A stretch of 64,000 nucleotides of DNA, from assembly GCA_023376005.1 (NCBI GenBank), contig CM042176.1, forward strand, positions 16,064,958-16,128,957. Direction: 5' to 3'. The notes beneath the pieces are model-generated. The model did no database searches, was not told where the DNA came from, and worked only from the letters and a program-made list of their open reading frames with translations. A program made the translations under genes and the position numbers. Shown here piece by piece: positions 27,501-31,910 of the stretch. Source of the stretch: Doryteuthis pealeii. Taxonomy: Eukaryota > Mollusca > Cephalopoda > Myopsida > Loliginidae. Positions within the stretch are counted from its first letter, which is position 1, and each line of letters opens with the position of its first letter.

Positions 27501-27930
27501 TTTTAAATTCACAACAGCTACAGAGGCATTTAATTTTTTTTTAAAGATTGGGTGGTATTTAATTTCTAATTTAAGAATTTTATGATAGTAACATCTTAAA
27601 AAAATAAACAGTAAAATTTGTCTAACGACGACTTAAAAAGAGGAGTACTAAAAAAATTTTTTTTTTCCATTTATTTTTCTGATCAGGAAATAGCATAAAT
27701 TTATTATATTATTTTTATTATATCTCACAACTGTTACATTTTTTCTTTCTCTAATTAGTCAGAACAATATAAAACAATAAAACTTATGTTAATTTACTGT
27801 AATTACAGTGAATTATATTGTATATAAATGTTAACATCTGTTATTTCATATATGCGTGTGTATTACTATAGTGTACATTTCATTTGTCCACAAGTATGTG
27901 TGTACACCACACATACACACACACAATATA

Positions 27931-27961
<31 letters not shown>

Positions 27962-29388
27962 CAACTAGACGATCCGTAGACTCAGTGGGTTCCCATTGTA
28001 ACAGCAGCCCATGATAATATTGACGCTTATATTTAAGTAGGAGGATTTTAATTAACATTTTACGATTACCCCGATCATATCGAGAATTTGGATTATTAAA
28101 AAAATTAAAACAAATTTTTTTTTTAAAGTGATGTACAGTGCGAATAAAGTGTCATTTATTAATTGCAAATTACACTGGACATTACATCATTCTGTAAAAT
28201 CGGAGAAGTGTATTCAATACAACACTGTATTGCTCTAACAAAACTCGCTGTGGTGTGTCGTTTTTTCGTTTGTTTTTTTTGTTGTTTTTTTTGTTGTTTT
28301 TTTTGTTGGGTTACGGATAATCAAGTACAACTGAATAAAAAATATTTATTCTAAAACATTCAATATAATCCAGTAATATATATCATATATGACACCTGCT
28401 ATACTAAAAATACTTTAAAATCAAATGTAGTCCTCACTGAGCAACGAGTTAAACTTTAACTCTTAACATCCTGTAGAGAATTTTCTGAGTCCAAAGCCCC
28501 ATTCCTCTAAGGATTTGTTAAAAATTTTGTTTAATTTAAAGTTACCTGTTATTTCCCTAAAAATAAAGACTTCTAAATATGTTTAATATTACATTTAAAC
28601 GAAGGCTATCGTTAGGGGTGGATTAGTAAAACGAATGTGATTTCCGGGCAGGTGGAATGAGGTGGTATAGGATGTTAAGAGTTTTAAGCAAGATAAAACA
28701 CTCTAGACTACTAAAATATGCCGATATAAAATTACCAAAACAAAGATGACTTTACTTCAGTTCGAACTCAATTCGCCAGAAGAAGGAAAAACAAACTAAA
28801 TACCAACACTGACCTTTACTACCGACTGAGCAATATACCATAACTGGTCAACCCAATTATAAATTATGAGGTAGTACAAGACTACCCACAGGAGACATGA
28901 AGCACGACATATATGAAATTTTATACAAAACACAAAATCTACTAAGAATATTTAATTTAAAAGGTTGAATAATCGACATTTTTACGAGATTAACTTTCTT
29001 CATCATCATATCTACCCTCTTCGTTTTGGGGTAATAAACAATAGTAAAACGAATATAAATTATAATTTTATATCAGGTGTTTTATGTGAACAGATGTAAA
29101 GAAATATTAAACAAAAGAGTGTTGAAAGACTTGTTTAAGATAAACACATCGAAATCAGCTGATAAAAACAACCAACGTGTTTATCAGCTGAGCCAATGGC
29201 ACCTGTAGTTGAAAAAAAAAATGGATTGTGTATATATAACATTGCTTCTTCTCCTTCTCCTTACCTTCTAATGTCTCGCACTGTACCAAGTTCAAGTAGT
29301 CCGCTTGTTTAAGTATGCCACCCTTGAAGCCACGGACAAGGCCTTCTAAGTAACCGTGGTCAATGTTGAAAGAAATTTCGGACATCAT
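2503..29388 (-). CDS. ATP6V0D1: V-type proton ATPase subunit d (V0 sector), 5' part of gene, five exons
   Basis: Subunit d caps the membrane c-ring of the V0 sector and couples it to the central stalk of the V-ATPase that acidifies lysosomes, endosomes and secretory vesicles. Five minus-strand exons (29265-29388, 11084-11255, 9188-9366, 4203-4282, 2503-2580) join in frame with consensus splice sites. They encode about 210 residues closely resembling animal subunit d; diagnostic stretches are [58 protein letters not shown] and [15 protein letters not shown]. The family is about 350 residues, so the last ~40% must lie left of position 1. Two adjacent ATG codons (29388 and 29385) could start it; the second aligns with the usual N-terminus. 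The introns are full of transposons and intron 1 is 18 kb. No frameshift or stop interrupts the exons, so the gene looks functional. d1 and d2 paralogues cannot be separated; the symbol is by similarity. Confidence 0.93.
2722..2760. repeat. LINE-tail module
   Basis: GGCATATCAAACTCAGTGGG TCATTTAATGCC: the module at the LINE 3' end. Other isolated copies: 10522-10565, 23103-23160, 26487-26522, 48541-48590, 57962-57995. Confidence 0.5.
2826..3035 (+). repeat. Interspersed repeat, ATGGGACCCTAACAGGTACT family
   Basis: ATAGATGGGACCCTAACAGG, TACCACTCCAGGTCAGAGTG, then GTGGCCAACAGGTGGCCCCA and TCTGCAGAGGTGCTGTCGG. The same order recurs at 20208, 26362, 31262, 48060 (inverse) and 57222 (inverse). Possibly a SINE body; no tRNA head seen. 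Confidence 0.6.
3038..3350 (+). mobile_element. tRNA-derived SINE, family 3, hammerhead-like tail
   Basis: Head TAGCCTAGTGGATAAAGGAG (A box) and CAGGTTCAATCCTGGTCAGG (B box), a central GGTCCAAAGTTCCATGATGG, then CTGAAGAAGGCCAGAGGGCA...CCGAAACGTTGTACA (3275-3315), ending GATAACAATAAAGATGAGGA and AATAAT repeats. Confidence 0.66.
3567..4152. repeat. Three imperfect copies of a ~110-bp repeat
   Basis: GCTTTACATCCACCATGCTG through TACATGCTTGTATGGTGTGT occurs at about 3582, 3931 and 4088, with intervening fragments of the same material. Confidence 0.6.
4203..4282 (-). CDS. ATP6V0D1: V-ATPase subunit d, coding exon 4
   Basis: An 80-nt exon between acceptor CTACTTTCAG (ends 4283) and donor GTGAGT (starts 4202). 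It completes Ala158 and codes [16 protein letters not shown] and [10 protein letters not shown], ending in phase 0. This stretch is nearly invariant in animal subunit d. Confidence 0.92.
4325..5115 (+). mobile_element. Degraded Helitron subfamily A copy with internal insertion
   Basis: The 5' end TCTTATTATAATGG with the following TGTCTGTAACCGAAACTAT is clear. A later stretch (about 5010-5115) resembles the AATTTGCAT / AATAAAT interior. Between them (about 4440-4980) is a different repeat also seen near 22200-22400. No 3' hairpin or CTAG is visible. Confidence 0.4.
5126..6187. mobile_element. TIR MITE, TAACTCTTAACATCCT family, rearranged and carrying a LINE
   Basis: Bounded by TTAACTCTTAAATGTCCT and AGGATGTTAAGAGTTAA. 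The TTTAAATGTAATATTAAA segment is present three times (about 5215, 5340, 5460), so the element was internally amplified before the LINE at 5534-6109 inserted. Confidence 0.65.
5534..6109 (+). mobile_element. 5'-truncated LINE with target-site duplication
   Basis: A plus-strand fragment codes the C-terminal end of a non-LTR retrotransposon ORF2 (5537-5924): [13 protein letters not shown], then [17 protein letters not shown], a C-x8..-H-x4-C zinc-knuckle-like segment, ending at a TAG. A 3'UTR follows, ending GGGTTGATATGCCGTTAAAA and an (AACC)n tail. The 10-bp duplication TTTAAATGAA occurs at 5524-5533 and 6110-6119. The host is a TIR MITE (5126-6187). Confidence 0.8.
6180..7020 (-). pseudogene. 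Non-LTR retrotransposon reverse transcriptase, C-terminal part
   Basis: The minus strand codes [13 protein letters not shown], then the catalytic YADD box (6933-6944), then after a frameshift near 6900 [58 protein letters not shown] and [15 protein letters not shown] sequence down to a stop near 6180. This is a LINE-type reverse transcriptase thumb and C-terminus, from a different family than the LINE at 5534. Several frame breaks; inactive. The clade is not certain. Confidence 0.75.
7346..7382 (-). ncRNA. Decayed hammerhead-like motif
   Basis: Minus strand: TCCT/AGGA stem I, CTAATGA (G5 changed), extra A, GGC/GCC stem II, AAAAC for GAAAC, C17 at 7350. Two core substitutions. Confidence 0.32.
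7475..8115 (-). mobile_element. Non-autonomous Helitron, subfamily A
   Basis: Minus strand: starts TCTTATTATAATGG (8115) and ends with the GCACCC-GGA-GGGTGC hairpin plus TTTGCTAG (7475). Complete copy; a pogo-like MITE begins 4 bp outside its 5' end at 8120. Confidence 0.8.
8120..8537. mobile_element. pogo/Tigger-like MITE with TA duplication
   Basis: Terminal inverted repeats CAATGGTACTTTGATTTA and (inverse) CAGTGGTACCCTGACTTA, flanked by TA on both sides. CAGTGGTACCTxGACTTAC termini and TA target duplications fit Tc1/mariner-pogo elements. 418 bp, no transposase. Confidence 0.68.
8888..9178. repeat. (AAAT)n low-complexity tract beside exon 3
   Basis: About 290 bases of AAAT/AAATA repeats ending nine bases from the V-ATPase exon 3 donor. 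On the coding strand it is T-rich. Open frames across it are spurious. Confidence 0.8.
9188..9366 (-). CDS. ATP6V0D1: V-ATPase subunit d, coding exon 3
   Basis: The acceptor ends TTTTTGTAG at 9367 and the donor GTAAGG starts at 9187. The 179-nt exon completes Thr98 and codes [26 protein letters not shown] and [10 protein letters not shown], ending one base into Ala158. The downstream intron turns into an AAAT-rich tract within about 10 bases of the donor. Confidence 0.93.
9405..9610 (-). mobile_element. Fragments of Helitron subfamily A 3' ends
   Basis: Two consecutive 3'-end fragments. The 9506-9610 piece has a widened hairpin (GCACCCTCCGTAGGGTGC) and the terminal CTAG altered. The 9405-9500 piece matches the interior next to it. 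Confidence 0.55.
9627..9755 (-). mobile_element. tRNA-derived SINE, family 2, 5' half
   Basis: Inverse of the family 2 head: GTAGCTTGGTAAGTAGAGTG (box A) and GGTTCGATACAGGC-type box B, then the CGGTAAAGTGAGG block. Starts beside an A-run. 9760-9925 beyond it holds a MITE with ACCCAAATTATTTATTTATT and GGGACACC termini. Confidence 0.62.
10000..10240 (-). mobile_element. tRNA-derived SINE, family 2, full length
   Basis: Inverse orientation. Head TAGCTCGGTCGGTAGAGTGT, box B GGTTCGATACCGGC, CGGTAAAGTGAGGAGCTGAT, GGTGTGGCGCTCCACCTCAG, and GATGCCAAC-type end. A 34-base A-run adjoins the head. Confidence 0.68.
10545..10815. repeat. Tandem duplication, ~165-bp unit
   Basis: GTCATTTTGATATTCGGTTT ... 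ATCACTGCTTAACTT is present twice (10552-10652 and 10717-10816). The second copy leads into a tRNA-derived SINE. The LINE-tail motif CAGCATATCAACC lies just upstream (10522). Confidence 0.6.
10816..11062 (+). mobile_element. tRNA-derived SINE, family 1 (5' head shortened)
   Basis: Box B-like GAGTTCAATTCCTGGACGAA, then AGCGCTAATACACTTGG, CAGCTATGGGTAAATAGCAG, AACCAGTCTAGGAGAAGG and the terminal TCCTGCTCGTGCTGAGGGGT TGGTAAATAT. Family 1 copies share this order. Confidence 0.65.
11084..11255 (-). CDS. ATP6V0D1: V-ATPase subunit d, coding exon 2
   Basis: The acceptor TTTCAG ends at 11256 and the donor GTAAGT starts at 11083. The 172-nt exon completes Asp41 and codes residues 42-97, with [13 protein letters not shown] near its start and PLATFLDYI near its end. 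It ends two bases into Thr98. Entry and exit phases match the flanking exons exactly. Confidence 0.93.
11400..11453. repeat. (TA)n microsatellite
   Basis: About 54 bases of TA, the insertion site of a Helitron (CTAG at 11454). Confidence 0.9.
11454..12097 (-). mobile_element. Non-autonomous Helitron, subfamily A
   Basis: Complete copy between CTAG (11454-11457, abutting a long TA run) and TCTTATTATAATGG (12097). It has an internal 27-bp tandem duplication around 11560-11612 that other copies lack. Confidence 0.8.
12148..12197 (-). ncRNA. Decayed hammerhead-like motif
   Basis: Minus strand: TTGATGA (C3 changed), extra A, GACCAA/TTGGTC stem II, GAAAC, ACA/TGT stem III, C17 at 12151. Stem I not formed. 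Confidence 0.32.
12590..12835 (-). mobile_element. tRNA-derived SINE, family 1
   Basis: Inverse of the family 1 consensus, from GGGGTTGGTAAAATATA (12590) to the box B region AGTTCCTGGACAAAGC (12800). The tRNA head is lost. Confidence 0.62.
12835..13095 (+). mobile_element. Helitron subfamily B fragment
   Basis: Interior of subfamily B in reverse orientation to 17174-17658 (AACAAGAAGTTAACT, ATGATACAAACCCTCTGACA, AACTCCAACCCCTCCC). Neither end is present. Confidence 0.6.
13100..13785. other. Intron sequence with one unassigned repeat
   Basis: 13610-13740 is repeated at 14420-14550 on the other side of a Helitron (TATAAAGGAGTTGCAT, GACATTGAGCATTAA). 13590-13615 (GTCGTTTTTTGTTGCTAG) resembles a Helitron 3' end, so this may be another Helitron-like family. 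Confidence 0.35.
13789..14417 (+). mobile_element. Non-autonomous Helitron, subfamily A
   Basis: Complete copy from TCTTATTATAATGG to hairpin plus CTAG, between A and T. The flanks at 13610-13740 and 14420-14540 are near-identical to each other (TATAAAGGAGTTGCAT..., GACATTGAGCATTAA...), so it separates two copies of another repeat. Confidence 0.8.
15046..15085 (-). ncRNA. Decayed hammerhead-like motif
   Basis: Minus strand: CCC/GGG stem I, CTCATGA (G5 changed), GGCACTTCGAAGTGCC stem II, AAA for GAA, AG/CT stem III, C17. Two core substitutions. Confidence 0.32.
15432..15590 (+). mobile_element. SINE family 2, 3' half
   Basis: CTGTGCGGTAAAGTGAGGAG onwards, with GTGGCGCTCCACCTCAGATG, TAATCTCCTTGGTCTAGCA and GATACCGACATTAGGCTGCC. 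Bounded by TA tracts. Confidence 0.62.
15583..15720. repeat. (TA)n and (CA/TG)n microsatellite cluster
   Basis: Two TA runs with CACACACGCGCGTGTGTGTG at the end. A further TG run lies at 15998-16030. Confidence 0.88.
15781..15818 (-). ncRNA. Hammerhead-like motif, weak stem I
   Basis: Minus strand: core CTGAAGA, extra A, GGTC/GACC stem II, GAA, stem III ACG/CGT with loop TTA, C17 in GTC. Stem I holds for only two pairs. Confidence 0.4.
16436..16505. repeat. (TA)n microsatellite
   Basis: About 70 bases of TA. Similar long TA runs lie at 10415-10457, 15383-15432, 18202-18243, 35128-35173, 44232-44270, 55726-55774 and 61250-61282. Confidence 0.9.
16926..17168. mobile_element. TIR MITE, TAACTCTTAACATCCT family
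   Basis: TAACTCTTAACATCCTGTTG at one end, TAGGACATCAAGAGTTTTAA at the other; same interior as 503-745. Confidence 0.66.
17174..17658 (-). mobile_element. Non-autonomous Helitron, subfamily B
   Basis: Minus strand: TCTTATTAATAATGGAGATT at the 5' end and CGCCC-GGA-GGGTG hairpin then TATTGCTAG at the 3' end, flanked by A and T. Interior differs from subfamily A but the termini are clearly related. Confidence 0.72.
18588..19006 (+). mobile_element. Non-autonomous Helitron, subfamily C
   Basis: Starts TCTATTAATAATGGAGATTC after A, contains CTGTAACAAAAACTACGTCA, ends GCCC-AGA-GGGC hairpin then TTTTGCTAG before T. 419 bp. Confidence 0.74.
19231..19628. mobile_element. Foldback MITE, TGGTTAAATCC termini
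   Basis: Nearly the whole element is an inverted repeat: GGTTAAATCCTACTTAACGG at the left and its complement at the right, with internal arms (GTTCAAAGTTAACT) also pairing. TTA flanks both sides, a likely target duplication. It sits in a copy of the GACTGTAAGAATAACCTTTA repeat. Confidence 0.62.
19629..20008. mobile_element. Second foldback MITE copy, partial, running into the gap
   Basis: Contains the right half of the 19231 family (GGTGCATTATATCGTTTTAA, GATGGTGGAATTTATGTCCG) and then an inverted copy of the 19140-19230 flank. The sequence stops at the N gap. Confidence 0.5.
20009..20108. other. Assembly gap, 100 N
   Basis: Exactly 100 N, the usual placeholder for a gap of unknown size. The left flank is an inverted copy of about 19140-19215, so a palindrome probably broke the assembly. 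Confidence 0.95.
20208..20645 (+). repeat. ATGGGACCCTAACAGGTACT family, longest copy
   Basis: Includes the middle section missing elsewhere: GTGATGAAGGGGTGCTCCAC, CCTCAGCCACTGTCCTCTGG-like, GGCTTGCCATAAGGGCAATA and the CTGCAGAGGTGCAGTCGGCA end. Confidence 0.6.
20645..21140 (+). mobile_element. Two SINE family 1 fragments
   Basis: 20660-20800 and 20935-21135 each carry TACCCTTGGGAAAGG-type sequence, the CTATGGGTAAATAGTAGGG block and the TAGGAGAAGG block; the second continues to the GGAGGGGTTGGTAAAT end. GA-repeat and T-run between. Confidence 0.6.
21318..21572 (-). mobile_element. tRNA-derived SINE, family 2, full length
   Basis: Inverse orientation; head inverse of TTAGTTCAGTTGGTAGAGCG at 21540-21565 and box B inverse of GGTTCGATACCGGCC, then the complete body to GTAAAGTCGTCGGGGCAGCC (inverse). 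Confidence 0.68.
21950..22150 (-). repeat. Interspersed repeat, TTTTCGACTTAGACAAAAAT family
   Basis: Inverse orientation. The segment ATTAAAAATAAATTACATGT ... ACTGATGCTCATTATGTTAT ... GAAAAGCAGACGAAA recurs at 23985-24160, 39440-39595 and 52580-52785 (all plus). Family unknown. Confidence 0.6.
22190..22400. repeat. Repeat shared with 4540-4740
   Basis: AAATCAGAGAATTATCC, AATTTTCAGTGTTGATTTAT and TTATAATGCATCAGTTATT match 4615-4700. Its ends (AAAATCCGTGTTTACAAAAT / AAAACACGGATTTTCCGACA) are inverse, so it may be a small foldback element. Confidence 0.48.
22620..22862 (-). mobile_element. tRNA-derived SINE, family 1, with full head
   Basis: Inverse orientation; the head includes box B (inverse of GAGTTCAAATCCTGGACGAA) and box A region (inverse of GGTGCGTGGTGTAATGGTTA) at 22780-22858, next to other SINE pieces at 22890-23045. 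Confidence 0.66.
23339..23912 (-). mobile_element. Non-autonomous Helitron, subfamily A, hairpin damaged
   Basis: CTAG at 23339-23342 and the TCTTATTATAATGG end at 23912. The 3' hairpin has lost bases (ATGCCCTCCGGGTGC), and the interior is shorter than in other copies. Confidence 0.75.
23985..24165 (+). repeat. TTTTCGACTTAGACAAAAAT family
   Basis: Plus-strand copy with TTTTACTGATGCTGATATGT and AATCGATTTAATTTTAACTC. Confidence 0.58.
24232..24520 (-). mobile_element. tRNA-derived SINE, family 1, full length
   Basis: Inverse orientation, from CCAACCTCTCCGCATGAGCA (3' end) to CATTAGACCACGTGCTTCC (head). Contains all internal blocks. Confidence 0.7.
24590..24885 (+). mobile_element. tRNA-derived SINE, family 1, full length
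   Basis: Head ATAAGCGCGTCGTGTAATGG with box A-like GTGTAATGGTTAAAGTC and box B-like GAGTTCAAAGCCTGG, body, and the end CTTGCGGAGGGGTTGGTAAA. Inverted relative to the copy at 24232, 70 bp away. Confidence 0.7.
24890..25010 (+). mobile_element. tRNA-derived SINE, family 5
   Basis: Short repeat with head GTGTAATGGTTAGCAAGC, GTTTCTCACTGGGTGCCC and end TAAGCTACACTTAGTAAATA. Related pieces at 22900-23050 (plus) and 53105-53195 (minus). Confidence 0.5.
25026..25644 (+). mobile_element. Non-autonomous Helitron, subfamily A
   Basis: TCTTATTATAATGG start after A; GCACCC-GGA-GGGTGC hairpin and CTAG end before T. Full length. Confidence 0.8.
25685..25965 (+). mobile_element. tRNA-derived SINE, family 1
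   Basis: Intact head GGAGGTGCATGGCATAATGG, box B GAGTTCAAATCCTGGACG, then the usual body, ending TTCAAACCTGTTAAATCC and a variant tail. Confidence 0.7.
26068..26310 (+). mobile_element. tRNA-derived SINE, family 2, full length
   Basis: Head GGGTTAGCTCAGTCGGTAGA with good A box and box B GTTCCTAGTTCGATACC, then the CTGTGCGGTAAAGTAAGGAG body. The head lacks a normal acceptor stem, so it is not a tRNA gene. Confidence 0.7.
26362..26622 (+). repeat. ATGGGACCCTAACAGGTACT family, interrupted by a LINE-tail module
   Basis: CAGATACTACCACTCTAGG, GACCTGGGAGTAATAGCAAT and CTGCAGGGGATGGAGTCATC, with GGCATATCAACCTCTGTTGG TCATTTAATGCC inside. Confidence 0.55.
26625..28455. other. V-ATPase intron 1, AT-rich, few repeats
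   Basis: About 1.8 kb without recognised transposons, apart from TA and CA microsatellites at 26920-26945 and 27895-27962 and a TTTTTTGTTG triplet repeat at 28262-28308. No exon is supported. Confidence 0.45.
28458..28688. mobile_element. TIR MITE, TAACTCTTAACATCCT family
   Basis: TTAACTCTTAACATCCTG to AGGATGTTAAGAGTTTTAA, with the same interior as the other copies. In V-ATPase intron 1, 580 bp from exon 1. Confidence 0.66.
28690..29150. other. V-ATPase intron 1, unassigned
   Basis: Possibly an old LINE fragment (AGTTCGAACTCAATTCGCCA, GCAATATACCATAACTGGTC) but not identifiable. No exon. Confidence 0.25.
29265..29388 (-). CDS. ATP6V0D1: V-ATPase subunit d, coding exon 1
   Basis: Starts at tandem ATGs (29388, 29385) and codes residues 1-40 (counting from the second ATG), including GYLEGLVRG and [14 protein letters not shown]. 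It ends one base into codon 41 at a GTAAGG donor (29264 downward). The 5'UTR and promoter lie between about 29390 and 29520. Confidence 0.92.
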
Positions 29389-29530
29389 TTTGGGGGGTGA
29401 TTTGGTTTTAAGGGACAAACGAACAACAATACACGGAAACCACAACTAAATTGTGAGTGACGGAATCGAAAACACGAGTTTGTCATGTGATCACAGCGCC
29501 ACCTAACGGCCACGAAATGTTGTAGATTAT
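29389..29530 (-). promoter_or_regulatory. 5'UTR and proximal promoter of the V-ATPase subunit d gene, with M-box/CLEAR-like E-box
   Basis: Sequence just upstream of the ATG is less AT-rich than its surroundings. It contains TCATGTGA at 29483-29490, inside GTCATGTGATCAC. TCATGTG is the M-box core bound by MITF/TFE factors and resembles the CLEAR element (GTCACGTGAC) through which TFEB activates V-ATPase genes in vertebrates. It lies about 95 bp from the start codon. Function here is inferred from this match and the gene's identity; the transcription start is not visible. Confidence 0.45.
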
Positions 29531-29534
29531 CGCC

Positions 29535-30615
29535 CTTTACTTAGAGCATTTTTTAAAATAAAACTTAAATTTTATATTTTATATTTTCATTTTTCTAATA
29601 TATCTTATTCTCCTCTAATATTTTTATTTTTTAATATATTTCTTAGTAAATTATATCCCTCTAATAAATTTTATCTTTTCATTTTTTAATATATTTTTTA
29701 ATAAATTATATCCCTTTAATATCTTTTATCTGTTCATTTTTCATATATTTTTTTAATAAATTATATCCCTTTAATATTTTTTATCTTTTTATTTTTAATA
29801 TGTTTTTAGTAAATCATATTCCTTTCATATTTGTTTAATTTTATTTTTTAGTTCACTATATTCCTTTTATATCTTTTTATTATATTTTTTTAGTAAATTA
29901 TATTCTTTATATATTTTTTTTTTATTTTGATCTGTTAGTATTTGTTAGTAAACTATATTCCTTTTATAATTTTTTTATATTTTAATTTTTTAAATATTTT
30001 TTAGTAAACTAATTTGTTTTATATATACATTATATCTTTTTATATCTAAATTTAAAAATATTTTTAGTACGTTATCTTTTTCATATTTTAATTTTCTAAA
30101 TATTAAGTAAACTGTATCCCCTTTATAATTTTTTATTATTCAAAATTTTTTAGTAGACTATATTTTTTTCATCATTTCAATTTTTAAAATATTTTTATTT
30201 TTTTATCTTTTACCTTTTTATAATTGTATTATTTTAATTTATCTATATTTTTAGTAGACTATATTTTTTATATTTCAATTTTTAAATATTTCTTTTGTAA
30301 ACCATATTTTTTACATTTTTTAATATCTTTTTATAATCTGATTTTTAAATATTTTTAGTAAATCATATTCATTTTTTGAATTATCTAAATCTTTTAAAAT
30401 ATTTTTTTATCTTTTTCGATTTTTTTTATATTTATATTTCTTTGATTTTTTTTTTATTATTTGTATTCATAAAATATTTTTAGTAAACTATATTTTTTAA
30501 ATATTTTTTTATATTTTAACTTTGAAATATTTTTTCATAACTGTATTCATTTTATATATTTTTCATATATTTTTATATTTCATACTTTTTGATAGACAAT
30601 ATTCAAACAACTCAC
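29535..30615. repeat. Degenerate T-rich tandem repeat upstream of the V-ATPase promoter
   Basis: About 1.1 kb built from a drifting unit of roughly 55-70 bp with TTTTTAGTAAACTATATTCC, then TTTTATATTTTTTATATTTT. More than fifteen partial copies of TTAGTAAAxTATAT are visible. It starts just beyond the promoter region. Confidence 0.68.
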
Positions 30616-30617
30616 TA

Positions 30618-31215
30618 TGAAGTTGGTTGGTTTGATTTTACGCCATGTCAAACGTTGTTGGGTTATTTTATGCTCATTTTTTCTCTGAGGATTAATAATT
30701 GATTGGTTGGTGATTTGGTTGATTTTATGGCATGTCAACCCTTGTTGGGTCATTTTATGCCCTTGGTTGGTTGGGTTTTACGGCATGTCAACCCTTGTTG
30801 GGTCATTTTTATGCCAAAGACGTTTTGTTTTATTCATTCTTCATGGTTGGTTGGTTGGTTGGTTGGGTTTTACGGCATGTCAACACTTGTTGGGCTATTT
30901 TATGCCAAAGACGTTTTTGTTTTATTCATTCTTCATGGGTTGGTTGATTGGTTGGTTGGGTTTTACAGCATGTCAACCCTTGTTGGGTTTATGCCAAAGA
31001 CGTTTTACGGCATGTCAACCCTTGTTGGGTCATTTTATGCCAAAGACGTTTTTGTTTTATTCATTCTTCATGGGTTGGTTGGTTGGTTGGTTTTTACGGC
31101 ATGTCAACCCTTGTTGGGTCATTTTATGCCAAAGACGTTTTTGTTTTATTCATTCGATTTATGGCATGTCAACCCATTGGGTCATTTTATGCCAAAGACG
31201 TTTTTTTTTTATTCA
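30618..31215. repeat. Tandem array derived from a LINE 3' tail
   Basis: About eight copies of GGCATGTCAACCCTTGTTGG / GTCATTTTATGCC, most followed by AAAGACGTTTTTGTTTTATT and (TTGG)n. The module is the inverse of the LINE 3' end at 6020-6109 (AGGCATGATATAACCCCGGA, GGGTTGATATGCCGT, (AACC)n). Unit length varies from about 45 to 110 bp. Overlapping open frames are artefacts of the repeat. Confidence 0.72.
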
Positions 31216-31261
31216 ATGTTTTTAAACACAATATTTAAAATTCATTTTTTTCTATTTAATA

Positions 31262-31450
31262 CATAGATGAGACCCTAACAGGTACCTCCACTCCGAGTCA
31301 GAGTGGACCTGGGAGTAATATTGATGAAAGGGTACTCCACATTCCCCAGACCTCCACAACTGGAGCTTCACCATCAGATAGATTTTAACATCATACCCAG
31401 AATATTAAGACCCTCAGCCACCACCTTCTAGCACATATATGATAAATAGG
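31262..31450 (+). repeat. ATGGGACCCTAACAGGTACT family
   Basis: AGATGAGACCCTAACAGGTA, CTCCACATTCCCCAGACCTC and CCTCAGCCACCACCTTCTAG. It links the LINE-tail array and the ~122-bp array. Confidence 0.55.
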
Positions 31451-31464
31451 GTAGTGGTATAACA

Positions 31465-31785
31465 TGTGGTGAAGTTATATTAATGCTGGAAGGCTTAGAG
31501 TAACCTCCCAACGTGGGTACATGAGTGTACATAAAAACATTAAACATCAAAGCAGTGGAAGACACATTAAGAATCAACCTATAACATATAAGGAAGTTAT
31601 ATTAATGCTGGAAGGCTTAGAGTAACCTCCCAACGTGGGTACATGAGTGTACATAAAAACATTAAACATAAAGCAGTGGAAGACACATTAAGAATCAACC
31701 TATAACATATAAGGAAGTTATATTAATGCTGGAAGGCTTAGAGTAACCTCCCAACGTGGGTACATGTATGTACATAAAACATTCC
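31465..31785. repeat. Tandem array, ~122-bp unit, 2.6 copies
   Basis: GGAAGTTATATTAATGCTGG with GGCTTAGAGTAACCTCCCAA and GGTACATGAGTGTACATAAA begins at about 31472, 31592 and 31714. Units are nearly identical. Confidence 0.75.
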
Positions 31786-31910
31786 GACAAAGGTGTAAAA
31801 CGATAACAATATTTATTCTGTAAGTGACGGAGAAACACATGCAAGAAAAATATACAAAACAGATACATAACACTCTATAAGAGGAAATAGGTCTACAGCT
31901 TGCATCGTAA

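Noticed and set aside
30703..31266. 187-codon open frame and overlapping frames
   Set aside because: All follow the period of the LINE-tail array; the same segment reads open in three frames because the units lack stops.
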